From the NCBI GenBank assembly GCA_964515555.1, contig CAZEVY010000037.1:1-42717 (forward strand): 42,717 nt of DNA, in the 5' to 3' direction. This DNA comes from CAZEVY01 sp964515555 (GTDB lineage: Bacteria; Acidobacteriota; Terriglobia; Bryobacterales; Bryobacteraceae). Positions 32,653 through 40,310 of this stretch are shown piece after piece. Both the position numbers and the translations under genes were made by a program. The number at the start of each line of letters is the position of its first letter. Position 1 is the first letter of the stretch. The notes beneath the pieces were generated by a model, which was not told the origin of the DNA, ran no database searches, and was given only the letters and a program-made list of their open reading frames with translations.

Positions 32653-34641
32653 GCGCACCGCGATGGTCACGCCGGCCTGGCTCGACGCACTTCCGATGCG
32701 CAGCTCGAGCGGAAGCAGCCCCGAGGCTTCTCCGGGACCGGGCACGCGTGCATTCAACTGCATCAGTCCTACGAAGCCCGGCGCGGCGCCGGCGTACAAA
32801 ACCTCGGCGGGCCGGTCCCCGATGCGTAACTCCACCGGGAGCCTGGGGCGCGGCAGCGGGAGGGTGGCGACTCTTCCGTCAACCCCGCCCGGATCGGTCT
32901 GACCCTCGCCAGTGGCATAAAGCACAATCGCCGACCCGGGCGGTGCGGCATTGGCCGGCGAGTTCAGCGATCCGTCCTCGTTGACAACGACAGCCGGACC
33001 CGCGCCACCCCCGGTCGTGAAGATTCCCGGCGCGGCGCCGGCGACATCGACCGTCGCCCGCGCGCGCAATACGCCGCGATACCGGACTTCGAGCAAGGCC
33101 TGCCGTTTGCCCGCAACCGAGTATGGGACCTGGGCGTTGATCTGCCCGTCCTGAACATAGAACAGAGCCGCCGGTGCGCCGTCGAAGTGGACCTCGGTCC
33201 CCTCGACGGTGGTTTGCAGAAAACCGTTGGAAGCCAAACGGCCGCCGAATCCTTCCGTGGGACCGAAGCCCCGTCCGAACATCGAAACGATCTGGCCAGG
33301 AGCGACCGCGCCAGGCCGGAAACTCGCGCCGTGCACGACCGTCACCGGCTCGACCTCAACGGGCGGTGGGAAGAAGAAACCGTTCAACTCCAGCTCGCTG
33401 CGCACCCACGACGACCGCTCCCGCGCGAACGTCAGCATGTTCTGAACGGCTGTCTCGAACTGCTCGTTGGTGCACGGCGCGATCGGCTGGAATGGCGCGT
33501 CGTTGCAGTGCTTCAGCGGGTCTTCGTAGACGGAATCGCGGATGAGCGCGTACTGCTGGAGGATCAACTGCTCGAGCATGCCGCCCGGTCCTCCCGCCCT
33601 GTTGACGGCGTCGGCCAGCGACTGGAAATAGTGATACCGAAGCTCGGGCGACTCCAGGCTGCGGCGCATAATCACATTCTCGGTGGTGTTCTTGAAGATC
33701 GATCGGCGGAAATCGCTGAACGTGTTGTCCTTGTCCCACACCAGCAGGCGGTGGCGAGTGGTCTGATCGAAACGGTAGATATAGAAATTCGCCGACCCGA
33801 ATTCTCCCAGCAGTCCGTCAAACTCCGCCAGGAAGACTTCGGTGGCGATGTGGGCGATGGCGCCCCGCAGATCGAAGTGGTCTTTGAGTCCGTTCTCCAG
33901 ATCCCCGGTCGGCACCTCGTTCAGCAACCGGATCATTTCGATCAGCGGCTCCGGCACCGGCTTCTTCTCGTGCGTCTCCGGCTTGAACGGCAGAGGGGTG
34001 TACTTGGCCGGCTCCGGGCCGAGGAACTCGAAGCCGTACTTGCCGTTGTACTTGAACTCGTACAGATAGCCTTCGTCGTCGTTCAACACCCGGCGCAGGT
34101 AGGGCTTCTTGATGGACTCGACGAGCAGGAACACGCCCGAGTACCGGTCGTTGATGTAGAGCCGCACGTAGGCCTCGCGGGGCGCCGGAAAGCCGAGCTG
34201 CCGGAAGAACAGCATCGAGACGCGCTCTTTCATCATGCTGGCGTCCTGCACCATGTTCTTCAGCTCGAACGACTTGGTACCGAGGAAGGTGAGGTCCGGC
34301 TCGAAGTAGTCGACGTTGACGTGCAGCCCCGGCTTGGTGGCGTTGCGGCTGCCGAGTCCTCGCGAACGAATGCCGATGCCCTCCACCACCTGGTCTCGCC
34401 ATACGATATCGGCCGGATAGTAGGTGTTGTCCTCGAAGTTCCGCTGAAGCGCCTGCCAGTCGCTCGGATTGACGTAGAGGCGGATCTCCTGAACGACGTC
34501 GCCGTTGAAAAACTCGGAAAGGAGCGGGTGCTCCGCCTGGTTGGTCTGGGCCACGGCCGGAATCGAGAGCGCCGCCAGCAGCAGCACCATCGCCCGCGCC
34601 TGGCGGGTTCCACCCCTAGGAAAAAGGACTATAGCATGCAT
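32650..34641 (-). CDS. Exported CotH-family kinase-like protein with Solibacter C-terminal domain
   Basis: A 663-aa protein. The start is ATG 34641 or, with a shorter n-region, ATG 34590; the signal peptide core is MVLLLAALSIPAVAQ. Residues ~40-400 are a CotH domain: VQEIRLYVNPSDWQALQ, GIGIRSRGLGSRN, FLGTKSFELKNMVQDASMMK, and LLVWDKDNTFSDF near the end, which resembles the catalytic D-x-D motif of CotH protein kinases. Residues ~430-663 are TIGR03437-type (VVHGASFRPGAVAPGQIVSMFG, INAQVPYSVAGKRQA). CotH enzymes phosphorylate spore-coat proteins in Bacillus, and related proteins occur in many non-sporulating bacteria near DUF4956 and VTC-type proteins. Here DUF4956 lies three genes upstream on the same strand. 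Confidence 0.85.
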   Translation of the reverse strand: MHAIVLFPRGGTRQARAMVLLLAALSIPAVAQTNQAEHPLLSEFFNGDVVQEIRLYVNPSDWQALQRNFEDNTYYPADIVWRDQVVEGIGIRSRGLGSRNATKPGLHVNVDYFEPDLTFLGTKSFELKNMVQDASMMKERVSMLFFRQLGFPAPREAYVRLYINDRYSGVFLLVESIKKPYLRRVLNDDEGYLYEFKYNGKYGFEFLGPEPAKYTPLPFKPETHEKKPVPEPLIEMIRLLNEVPTGDLENGLKDHFDLRGAIAHIATEVFLAEFDGLLGEFGSANFYIYRFDQTTRHRLLVWDKDNTFSDFRRSIFKNTTENVIMRRSLESPELRYHYFQSLADAVNRAGGPGGMLEQLILQQYALIRDSVYEDPLKHCNDAPFQPIAPCTNEQFETAVQNMLTFARERSSWVRSELELNGFFFPPPVEVEPVTVVHGASFRPGAVAPGQIVSMFGRGFGPTEGFGGRLASNGFLQTTVEGTEVHFDGAPAALFYVQDGQINAQVPYSVAGKRQALLEVRYRGVLRARATVDVAGAAPGIFTTGGGAGPAVVVNEDGSLNSPANAAPPGSAIVLYATGEGQTDPGGVDGRVATLPLPRPRLPVELRIGDRPAEVLYAGAAPGFVGLMQLNARVPGPGEASGLLPLELRIGSASSQAGVTIAVR

Positions 34642-34725
34642 CCTGTTGTCAGTACGACGCCGACTATTGCAATCGGGTTACCGCTTCCAACTCGTTGATT
34701 CCCCAGTACCCTCTCGCTCAGCGTC

Positions 34726-34741
34726 CTATCCGAAAGGATAG
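34726..34741. other. Small perfect hairpin with tetraloop between the porin and CotH genes
   Basis: CTATCC-GAAA-GGATAG forms a 6-bp stem with a 4-base loop in the 111-bp gap between the porin stop and the CotH start. No T-run follows on the minus strand, so it is not a typical intrinsic terminator. It may be an mRNA-processing or stability structure. Confidence 0.35.
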
Positions 34742-34752
34742 CAGACTCTCCT

Positions 34753-36114
34753 TCACAACACCAGTTGGATCCGCACCACGCGCAGCCAGTACTTCGGCCG
34801 TCCGGCAACCGGGTTGTTGGGCGAAAATACATCTTCGAACTTCTCGCGGACTCCGTTGAGCTGGATCTTGGTCCAGCGGTTCACGTACCAGTTGACGCCG
34901 AAGGTCCAGGCACGATCGCTCTGCCGGGTCACGTTGTCGGCGCGCGTGTTGCGCGCCGGACGGCCCGCGGTCTGCGCGCTGCCGTAGCGGATGGCCTCGA
35001 ACCGCCCGGCCAGTTCCAGCGCTCCGATGCCGCGGCCGCTGACGAACTCGCGCTTCGCCTCGATGCCCTCGGCCTTGGGTTCGCCGGTGATGCACCAGGT
35101 GCCGCTTACGTACCAGGCGCGGCTCAGATAGTCGGAGAGATCGAGGCCGCGCAGGCTCTGTCCGAGCCGCTGCTCGTTGACCTGCGCGTACTCGCTCTTC
35201 AGGCTGAACGGACCCGGAGTCCAGGAGAACTCGACACCCTTCCGCGTCCGCTCGCCCTTGACGAAGTAGCGGTCCATGATGTTCTCGCGGCCGAAGCTGC
35301 GAAGTCGAAGGCTGCGCAGTCCCTGAGGGACGTTGGTCGACGCCATGGCGAAGCCGATCTCGACGGTCTCGAACATCTTCGCGCGAGGGAGAAGGCCCGC
35401 CGGAAGGAAACGCAGGGGAGTGCCGGTAAGCCGCCCGGCGGCGGTACGCAGGCCGCTGGGCATTTCGATCTCGCCGCCAGTGGGGATGATCTCGTCGAAG
35501 CGCGCGTTGTCGCCGTCGGCCCGAAAGAGTCCGATCTGGTAGCGGAAGCGGCGGTCGAACAAGCGCCCGTGCGCCTCCAGACCCGTGGCGCGGCCCGGAG
35601 CGATCAGGTCGCCCAGGCGCGAGCGGTAGACGAAGTCCAGGTTCGATGGCGCCGTGAGCTGGTCGAGTCCGAAGGGAATCTTGAAGCGCCCGCCGCGGAT
35701 CTGGAATCGCCGCAGGTAATTGAAGTTGACGAAGACGTCGCGCCACTGCGGCTGAGTCAGCCGGAACTCGCGCTCCACTTCGTACTCGAAGTGCCTCAGG
35801 AACTCGCCCTCGACGCCGAAGCGGCGGCGATTGTAGTCGAACAGCGTCTCCTCGTTGCGGTCGTCGGGCGTGTAGAGGCGGAAGTCCATCTGGTGCTTGG
35901 CGCGGAAATCCATCCGGAACATGCGTCCGACGCGGATGGAGGGGCGCTTGTCCTTCTTGGTGAACTGGAAGCGGAAGCCGCCCTTCTTCGATTCCTTCTT
36001 GGCGGCCGGCGCGGTCTGCTTCTGCGCGTCCGCCTGTTGCGGGGACTCTTCGGCATCGTTCGCCGCGACCAATAACGCCGCCGCCGCCACCGCCGCCACT
36101 ACAGGCCAGATCAA
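34753..36114 (-). CDS. Phosphate-selective porin O/P-like outer-membrane protein
   Basis: A 453-aa beta-barrel. The N-terminus MIWPVVAAVAAAALLVAAND is the signal peptide; a basic, Lys/Pro-rich stretch (~25-50) precedes the barrel. Family features include MFRMDFRAKHQMDFRLY, RRRFGVEGEFLRHFEYEVERE, GRFKIPFGLDQLTAPSNLDF and GLEAHGRLFDRRFRYQIGLF, as in OprO/OprP. It ends with an amphipathic strand (WLRVVRIQLVL) typical of an outer-membrane C-terminal signal, although the last residue is Leu rather than Phe. It should form an anion, perhaps phosphate, channel. Its start overlaps the PLD stop by 4 bp (36111-36114), so it belongs to the same transcript. Confidence 0.82.
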   Translation of the reverse strand: MIWPVVAAVAAAALLVAANDAEESPQQADAQKQTAPAAKKESKKGGFRFQFTKKDKRPSIRVGRMFRMDFRAKHQMDFRLYTPDDRNEETLFDYNRRRFGVEGEFLRHFEYEVEREFRLTQPQWRDVFVNFNYLRRFQIRGGRFKIPFGLDQLTAPSNLDFVYRSRLGDLIAPGRATGLEAHGRLFDRRFRYQIGLFRADGDNARFDEIIPTGGEIEMPSGLRTAAGRLTGTPLRFLPAGLLPRAKMFETVEIGFAMASTNVPQGLRSLRLRSFGRENIMDRYFVKGERTRKGVEFSWTPGPFSLKSEYAQVNEQRLGQSLRGLDLSDYLSRAWYVSGTWCITGEPKAEGIEAKREFVSGRGIGALELAGRFEAIRYGSAQTAGRPARNTRADNVTRQSDRAWTFGVNWYVNRWTKIQLNGVREKFEDVFSPNNPVAGRPKYWLRVVRIQLVL

Positions 36115-37049
36115 GCGGATTCCTCCAGGTCTTCGTCCTCCTCGTCCTCTTCATCATCCTGCATGAGCTCGACCGCCTCAAACGGCCCCTCGTCGGCCTT
36201 GCCGCCGGCGCAGGCGTGCTCGAAGAAGTCGCGCAGTTGGCGGACGCACTGGCGGTCCTCGACCAGCAGGGAGACTTCCCGCCTCCAGGTGAGCGCGGGC
36301 GTGGAGAGGGACATGCTGCCGGTGAGGGCCTTTTCGCCGTCGATGAGGATGAGCTTGCCGTGGGAACGCAAACCGTCGATGGACCCTCTGCCTAAAACCC
36401 GGACGGCGACGTCCTCGTCGCGGCGCTGATTCAGAATACCGACGATCTGGGGGTCGGTGGCGCGGTGGTCGATCATTTCGATGCTCGAGCGCGCCGACCG
36501 CAGCAGGCGCGCGGTGCGGTCGCGGGCGGCGTCCGGGGCGATCACCAAGCGATCCGACAGCCCGTCTGGCAGCGGCGCCATCGGCGAAGTCCAGTCCGAC
36601 TCGAACAGCCGCCGGAGCCCGGCGACGACCGCAGGCTCGTGCGTGACCACCAGGAAATCGCAGGTCTTCACGAAACACTTGCGGGTGAAGTTGAGCGAGG
36701 CCACCAGCGCCGGGCCGTCGTCGGCGACCACGTACTTGGCGTGGTACTTGCGCGCCCCGGAATAGCGCTGGAGCTGCGCGCCCATGCTTTCGAGCAGCAT
36801 CCAGAGATTCTTGAGGCGCTTGCCCCAGCCCTTCGCGCGTGGCGTCATCAGGATGCGCACCTCCACGCCGCGCTCCAGCGCCTCGCCGACCTCGTCGAGA
36901 ATCTCGAAGTCGTCGCAGCGGAACAGCGAAAGGATCAGCTTGCGGCGCGCCGCGCGGATCACCTCGATGACGTTGTCGCGCCGCTTGGCCGGGGCCAGGA
37001 TGACGCGCTCGGCGGGGCGCTCGCCGGGTGCATTCGCCAGGTCAATCAC
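36111..37049 (-). CDS. Phospholipase D-like protein (two HKD motifs)
   Basis: A 312-aa member of the PLD/cardiolipin-synthase superfamily. Two HKD motifs are complete: His103/Lys105/Asp110 (KYHAKYVVAD) and His230/Lys232/Asp237 (RSHGKLILIDGEK), each followed by the usual SLN or SMS. No transmembrane helix is evident, unlike classical Cls, so it may be a soluble phosphodiesterase. The C-terminus is a striking acidic tail (MQDDEEDEEDEDLEESA). It overlaps DUF4956 upstream by 8 bp and the porin downstream by 4 bp, a tight operon. The substrate, a phospholipid or other phosphodiester, is not known. Confidence 0.88.
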   Translation of the reverse strand: MIDLANAPGERPAERVILAPAKRRDNVIEVIRAARRKLILSLFRCDDFEILDEVGEALERGVEVRILMTPRAKGWGKRLKNLWMLLESMGAQLQRYSGARKYHAKYVVADDGPALVASLNFTRKCFVKTCDFLVVTHEPAVVAGLRRLFESDWTSPMAPLPDGLSDRLVIAPDAARDRTARLLRSARSSIEMIDHRATDPQIVGILNQRRDEDVAVRVLGRGSIDGLRSHGKLILIDGEKALTGSMSLSTPALTWRREVSLLVEDRQCVRQLRDFFEHACAGGKADEGPFEAVELMQDDEEDEEDEDLEESA

Positions 37050-37842
37050 TTTTCTTCGGCTGCACCCAGGAGACCGTCTTGATTCCTGCGGTTCCTTCCT
37101 TGATCAGCTCCTGCGTCAGATAGGCGAGCGAGGCGCTCGGGCTCAGGTTGACCATGTACTTTCGCGTCGGCCGCTCGCCCTCGATAAACTCGCGCGGCTC
37201 GAAGGAATTCACCATGTAGCCCAGTACCGTGTTGACGTGCTCGGTGGGGAACGACGCGCCGCTGGCGGCCACTTCGAGCATCATCATGCGCGGCTTCTCC
37301 TCGGCGATGCGATCCAGCACGATCAGCACGATGCACAGAAACAGCGCGCCCAATCCGGCGACGGCGAAGTTGCCCAGCCCGCACGACATGCCGAGGCCCA
37401 GCAGGATGAACAGAATGGTCGCATCCTTGGGGTCCTCCACCGGGGTGCGGAAGCGCACCATGCTGGCGCCGCCGGCGACGCCCAGCGCGCGCGCCACCGA
37501 GACCCCGATGATCACCATCATCAGCGCCGCCGCCACGCAGAGCAGAATCTGCGCCTGGGCGAGGGTGCGATTGAGCGGCTTGTCGCCGTGGTAGCGGCGA
37601 TGCACGGTGGTCACCAGGAAGGCCAGAATGGCCGCGACGACCAGCTTGGAGGCTTGAAACAACGGATGGAACTGCGGCTCCTCGCCCGGAGCCTGAGCCT
37701 TGCCGCCGAGGTACGCCTCGACGCCCACCGACCCCATGGGCGTTTCCAGGTGTTGCCACTCGATGCCGATCCACACGATCCCCAGGCAGATGAGGATGCC
37801 CAGCAGCGTGTATCCGATCGAGCCCCAGGCCAAATCCCGCAT
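37042..37842 (-). CDS. DUF4956 membrane protein
   Basis: A 266-aa polytopic membrane protein. Hydrophobic segments lie at ~7-27, ~65-80, ~95-118 and ~140-175. The diagnostic DUF4956 stretch is GVSVARALGVAGGASMVRFRTP, followed by VEDPKDATILFILLGLGMS. The C-terminus is soluble (~180-266). DUF4956 proteins are of unknown function and often lie beside VTC-type polyphosphate polymerases and CotH genes; no VTC protein is visible here. This gene is the first of the minus-strand cluster, with a TATAAA box 13 nt upstream of ATG 37842 and a heptamer repeat immediately behind it. Confidence 0.85.
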   Translation of the reverse strand: MRDLAWGSIGYTLLGILICLGIVWIGIEWQHLETPMGSVGVEAYLGGKAQAPGEEPQFHPLFQASKLVVAAILAFLVTTVHRRYHGDKPLNRTLAQAQILLCVAAALMMVIIGVSVARALGVAGGASMVRFRTPVEDPKDATILFILLGLGMSCGLGNFAVAGLGALFLCIVLIVLDRIAEEKPRMMMLEVAASGASFPTEHVNTVLGYMVNSFEPREFIEGERPTRKYMVNLSPSASLAYLTQELIKEGTAGIKTVSWVQPKKSD

Positions 37843-37855
37843 TGTGGGAAGTCAA

Positions 37856-37861
37856 TTTATA
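37856..37861 (-). promoter_or_regulatory. -10 box (TATAAA) of the DUF4956 cluster
   Basis: A near-consensus minus-strand -10, preceded by TGTGC, so it may be an extended -10. It lies 13 nt before the ATG at 37842 and has no Shine-Dalgarno after it. The heptamer repeat begins only 4 bp behind it. Confidence 0.45.
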
Positions 37862-37865
37862 GCAC

Positions 37866-37900
37866 AGGTGTCGGGTGTCAGGTGTTGGGTGTCAGGCGCC
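37866..37900. repeat. Heptanucleotide tandem repeat (five units of RGGTGTY type)
   Basis: Five 7-bp units, AGGTGTC, GGGTGTC, AGGTGTT, GGGTGTC and AGGCGCC, the last degenerate. They cover the spacer and -35 region of the DUF4956 promoter on the minus strand. Simple heptamer repeats of this kind are known in several bacterial genomes, and unit gain or loss could alter expression. The rest of the 37843-38072 intergenic stretch shows no gene. Confidence 0.7.
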
Positions 37901-38072
37901 GGCGCGGCCGTCCCATGGTGTTACAGCTTTGTGAATCGTGCGGTCAGCGCGGGCTCTGCCGTCTTGAGCTCGGGCCACCAAGTCTCATGCCACAGGAGCT
38001 CGCCCGTGTCATCGATCGGTCTCCCTGCCGCGCACCCGGCACAAACTCGCCGCGCGAGGCGTCCATTAGCGT

Positions 38073-38531
38073 GTGAGTCGATTCAGGTGGCTTCCGCTGG
38101 CAGCTCTCCTGCCGGCCAGTCAGGCGTGCCCGCGAGACTTTTTCGATCTCATGCACAGGCGAGTTCACGACGCAGAACTGATCGTGATCGGTCGGCTGGA
38201 ACCCGGAATCTCCTACCCGTGGCTCGATGGACTGCGAGTCACAACCACCATTCGCATCGACGAGGTCCTCGACGGGCGTTCGCCGGCGGAGTCGATCCGG
38301 TACCGCCTCGTATGCCGATGGCGCTCGTGCGACGTGCGTTGGGCGTGGTCGGCCCGCCCGAACCTCCACCATTATCCGGAGAAAATGATCTTCTTTCTGC
38401 GGCGTTCGGGATCGTGGGTGTGGGAATCATCCCTACGGGATTGGGGTCTGATGACCCCACTTCTAATCCGCGCCGATGTCGACCGGGACATCCAAAGGTG
38501 CAAGCAACGCGGCGACCACGACCGCGACTGA
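38073..38531 (+). CDS. Small exported protein of unknown function
   Basis: A 152-aa protein from GTG 38073 with a signal peptide (MSRFRWLPLAALLPASQA). The mature part begins CPRDFFDLMHRRVHDAELIV and contains a beta-rich run IVIGRLEPG, then TTTIRIDEVLDGRSP, RYRLVCRWRSCDVRW and MIFFLRRSG. The pattern of a 'damage or exposure to X' style beta barrel (VIGRV, VDEVLKG) is common in exported proteins of soil bacteria, but no family was recognised with confidence. A start at GTG lacks a Shine-Dalgarno. It is divergent from the DUF4956 cluster across 230 bp and convergent with the coiled-coil gene. Confidence 0.55.
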   Translation: MSRFRWLPLAALLPASQACPRDFFDLMHRRVHDAELIVIGRLEPGISYPWLDGLRVTTTIRIDEVLDGRSPAESIRYRLVCRWRSCDVRWAWSARPNLHHYPEKMIFFLRRSGSWVWESSLRDWGLMTPLLIRADVDRDIQRCKQRGDHDRD

Positions 38532-38536
38532 CGTAA

Positions 38537-39004
38537 CTACCGCAGCAGCCGGCCCGCCGACGCCGGCGACCCGTTATCCAGCGCCTTCGCCGTGAAGATC
38601 GACGCCGCCTTCGCCAGGCTTCGGATATCGCCGCCTTCCTCCACCGTCAGCTCGTGCTCCACCCAGTTCGACAGGGGGATGTTGCGGAAGTACAGCCGCT
38701 CCTGGAGCACCATCGACTTGCGGTTCATGAACAGCGTCTTCGACTCGCGCGTGTAGTGCCGCTCCTCCACCCGGAAGTCGGCCAGGAAGTCGTCCATCGA
38801 CTTGCGGCGAACCTCCTCCTCGGTGGCCTTGCAGCGGTCCTCCATCTGCTTGTCCTTGGCGCCCAGCAGCGTCCGCGCCTCCACCAGCGCCTCGCGCTCC
38901 TTCGCCACCACCACTTCCAGGCGCGCCTGCATGATATAGAACGCCAGCAGCGCCGACCCGGCCGCCGTGAACAGAGGGAGGAACATCCACATCAGGGCAT
39001 CCAT
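38537..39004 (-). CDS. Membrane-anchored coiled-coil protein of unknown function
   Basis: A 155-aa protein. One N-terminal transmembrane helix (~5-24, WMFLPLFTAAGSALLAFYIM) is followed by a coiled coil (~30-75, EALVEARTLLGAKDKQMEDR). A compact conserved-looking domain comes next, FLADFRVEERHYTRESKTLF, then SMVLQERLYFRNIPLSNWVE. Similar short proteins are, from memory, frequent in Acidobacteria, but no function is assigned. The helix probably places the coiled coil and C-domain in the cytoplasm. It follows the GT2 gene on the same strand, 43 bp apart, and may share its transcript. Confidence 0.6.
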   Translation of the reverse strand: MDALMWMFLPLFTAAGSALLAFYIMQARLEVVVAKEREALVEARTLLGAKDKQMEDRCKATEEEVRRKSMDDFLADFRVEERHYTRESKTLFMNRKSMVLQERLYFRNIPLSNWVEHELTVEEGGDIRSLAKAASIFTAKALDNGSPASAGRLLR

Positions 39005-39046
39005 AGGTTTGTCCTAAAGTGAAATCGGCGGCGCGCCGAAGGAACT

Positions 39047-39967
39047 TTACAGGCCCTTTTGGAAGCCGTCTACCTTCTCGCCTTTGACGACCCGCGCGAG
39101 CACCCCGAAGCGATACCCCAGGTCGCTGAACCCTGCCAGTAACATCAACGCCGTCAACACGATACGGAGCCTCATCCGAATCCCCGCCCACCAGCCGTAG
39201 TGCTTCCCCACCCAGGCCGCCGACCCCAGCGCCCGGTCGGCGCTCAGGCACGCGCGCGCCGCCGTCTCCTCGGGCTCATGAAGCACGCCGCCCGGCGCCG
39301 CCGCCACGCGCACGTCCGGCAGAATCTCGGCGCGCTTCCCCGCCCGCCGGATCTGCGTGAACAGCTCCAGGTCGCCGCCGAACTGCCCGTAGCGCTCGTC
39401 GAAGTAGTTCATCCCCTTGACGAGCTGCCGCCGCACCAGCACCGCGTCGGGCGATGCGTATTCCACCGGCATCGGCCCATCCCCCGGCTCGGCGAGGCGC
39501 AACCGTCCCGTCGCCCCTTCGCGCCACTGCGCCACCAGCGCTTCCGGCGTGGGCAGCGGTCCGGCTTCGGAAAGCACACGCCCGTCGGCGTCCACCAGCA
39601 GCGGCAGCGCCGCCCAGACGCCGGTGTCCGCCCCCAGCCGCTCGATCAGCGCCGCGATTGTGCCCGGCGCCACCTCGACGTGCGGCTCCAGCAGGAAAAG
39701 GTGCTCGCCCTTGGCCGTGCGCACGCCGATGTTGCGCGCCTTCGTGCGCCCGAAATTGCGCGGCAGCCGCAGCACCGTGACCCCGGGGAACTCCGCGTCG
39801 ATGCGCGGCGAATCGTCGGTCGACCCGCAGTCGACCACCAGGATCTCGGTCGTCTCCCGGACCGTGGACTTTTCGAGCGCCGCAAGGCATCGGCGCAGCG
39901 GTTCTGCCGAGTTGTAGGAGACGATCAGGACCGAGATCGAGATTTCCGGTGGAGGCGCGGGCGACAT
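39047..39967 (-). CDS. Family 2 glycosyltransferase
   Basis: A 306-aa GT2 enzyme (GT-A fold). The N-terminal strand and nucleotide-binding loop is VLIVSYNSAEPLRRCLAALE; ILVVDCGSTDDSP and RLPRNFGRTKARNIGVRTAKG are also standard. The position of the usual DxD-type metal motif reads LLEPHVEV, so the acidic pair is altered. The acceptor-side region FDERYGQFGGDLELFTQIRRAG holds the conserved ED-like pair. A hydrophobic stretch (~270-290, IVLTALMLLAGFSDLGY) probably anchors the protein to the membrane. The donor and acceptor are unknown; a surface polysaccharide is plausible. A TATGGAG region upstream may hold a ribosome-binding site about 11 nt from ATG 39967. Confidence 0.85.
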   Translation of the reverse strand: MSPAPPPEISISVLIVSYNSAEPLRRCLAALEKSTVRETTEILVVDCGSTDDSPRIDAEFPGVTVLRLPRNFGRTKARNIGVRTAKGEHLFLLEPHVEVAPGTIAALIERLGADTGVWAALPLLVDADGRVLSEAGPLPTPEALVAQWREGATGRLRLAEPGDGPMPVEYASPDAVLVRRQLVKGMNYFDERYGQFGGDLELFTQIRRAGKRAEILPDVRVAAAPGGVLHEPEETAARACLSADRALGSAAWVGKHYGWWAGIRMRLRIVLTALMLLAGFSDLGYRFGVLARVVKGEKVDGFQKGL

Positions 39968-40310
39968 CGTGTGGGCGACTCCATAGTATCACCAGGGGCG
40001 GTATCACCCGCGGCGCGCTGCCCGGTCACCGCCACTCGTCCCGCCACAACATGTTCGATTGCCTTCACTTCCGCGCAGTGGCCCCGTCGTTTCTTCTGGA
40101 CGCCTGCTACGCTGGCCATGGCGGGCGGAACGTTCGATCCGAGCGTTGCCCGAGAGCCAAATTAGCTTCGTTTTTCACTTTTTACAATTCGACCGCTACC
40201 GCGCCGCCGCGCCCCTTCGGAGCCGCGAGTTACCGAGCGTGAGTTACTGAGCCGCGAGCGTGAGTTGCCGAGCCGCGAGCGTGAGCGAGCGGTCTTTGCC
40301 CTGCCAGCCG
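39968..40310. other. Intergenic stretch between nuoN and the glycosyltransferase gene
   Basis: No gene was recognised in these 343 bp. An AT-rich island lies at 40168-40190, and the 3' half carries the REP-like repeats at 40219-40292. The 12-mer CCGCTACCGCGC occurs twice, at 40193 and near 40309. No terminator with a T-run was found for nuoN. Confidence 0.6.
40219..40292. repeat. REP-like GAGCCGCGAG repeats (three copies)
   Basis: GAGCCGCGAG occurs at 40220, 40249 and 40270, spaced by 29 and 21 nt, interleaved with AGCGTGAG. The last unit ends in GTGAGCGAGCGG. The core resembles the inverted element at 32565-32626 (GAGCCGCGAxCGTxAGxxAGCGG), with the same 21-nt period. Lies just beyond the nuoN stop codon on the minus strand. 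Probably a dispersed repeat family of this genome; the function is unknown. Confidence 0.6.

Noticed and set aside
37046..37855. A second minus-strand open frame over the DUF4956 gene
   Set aside because: It is an out-of-frame shadow; the DUF4956 frame has the family motif and transmembrane helices.
37866..37900. The heptamer repeat as a CRISPR array
   Set aside because: The units are 7 bp with no spacers and no cas genes are present.
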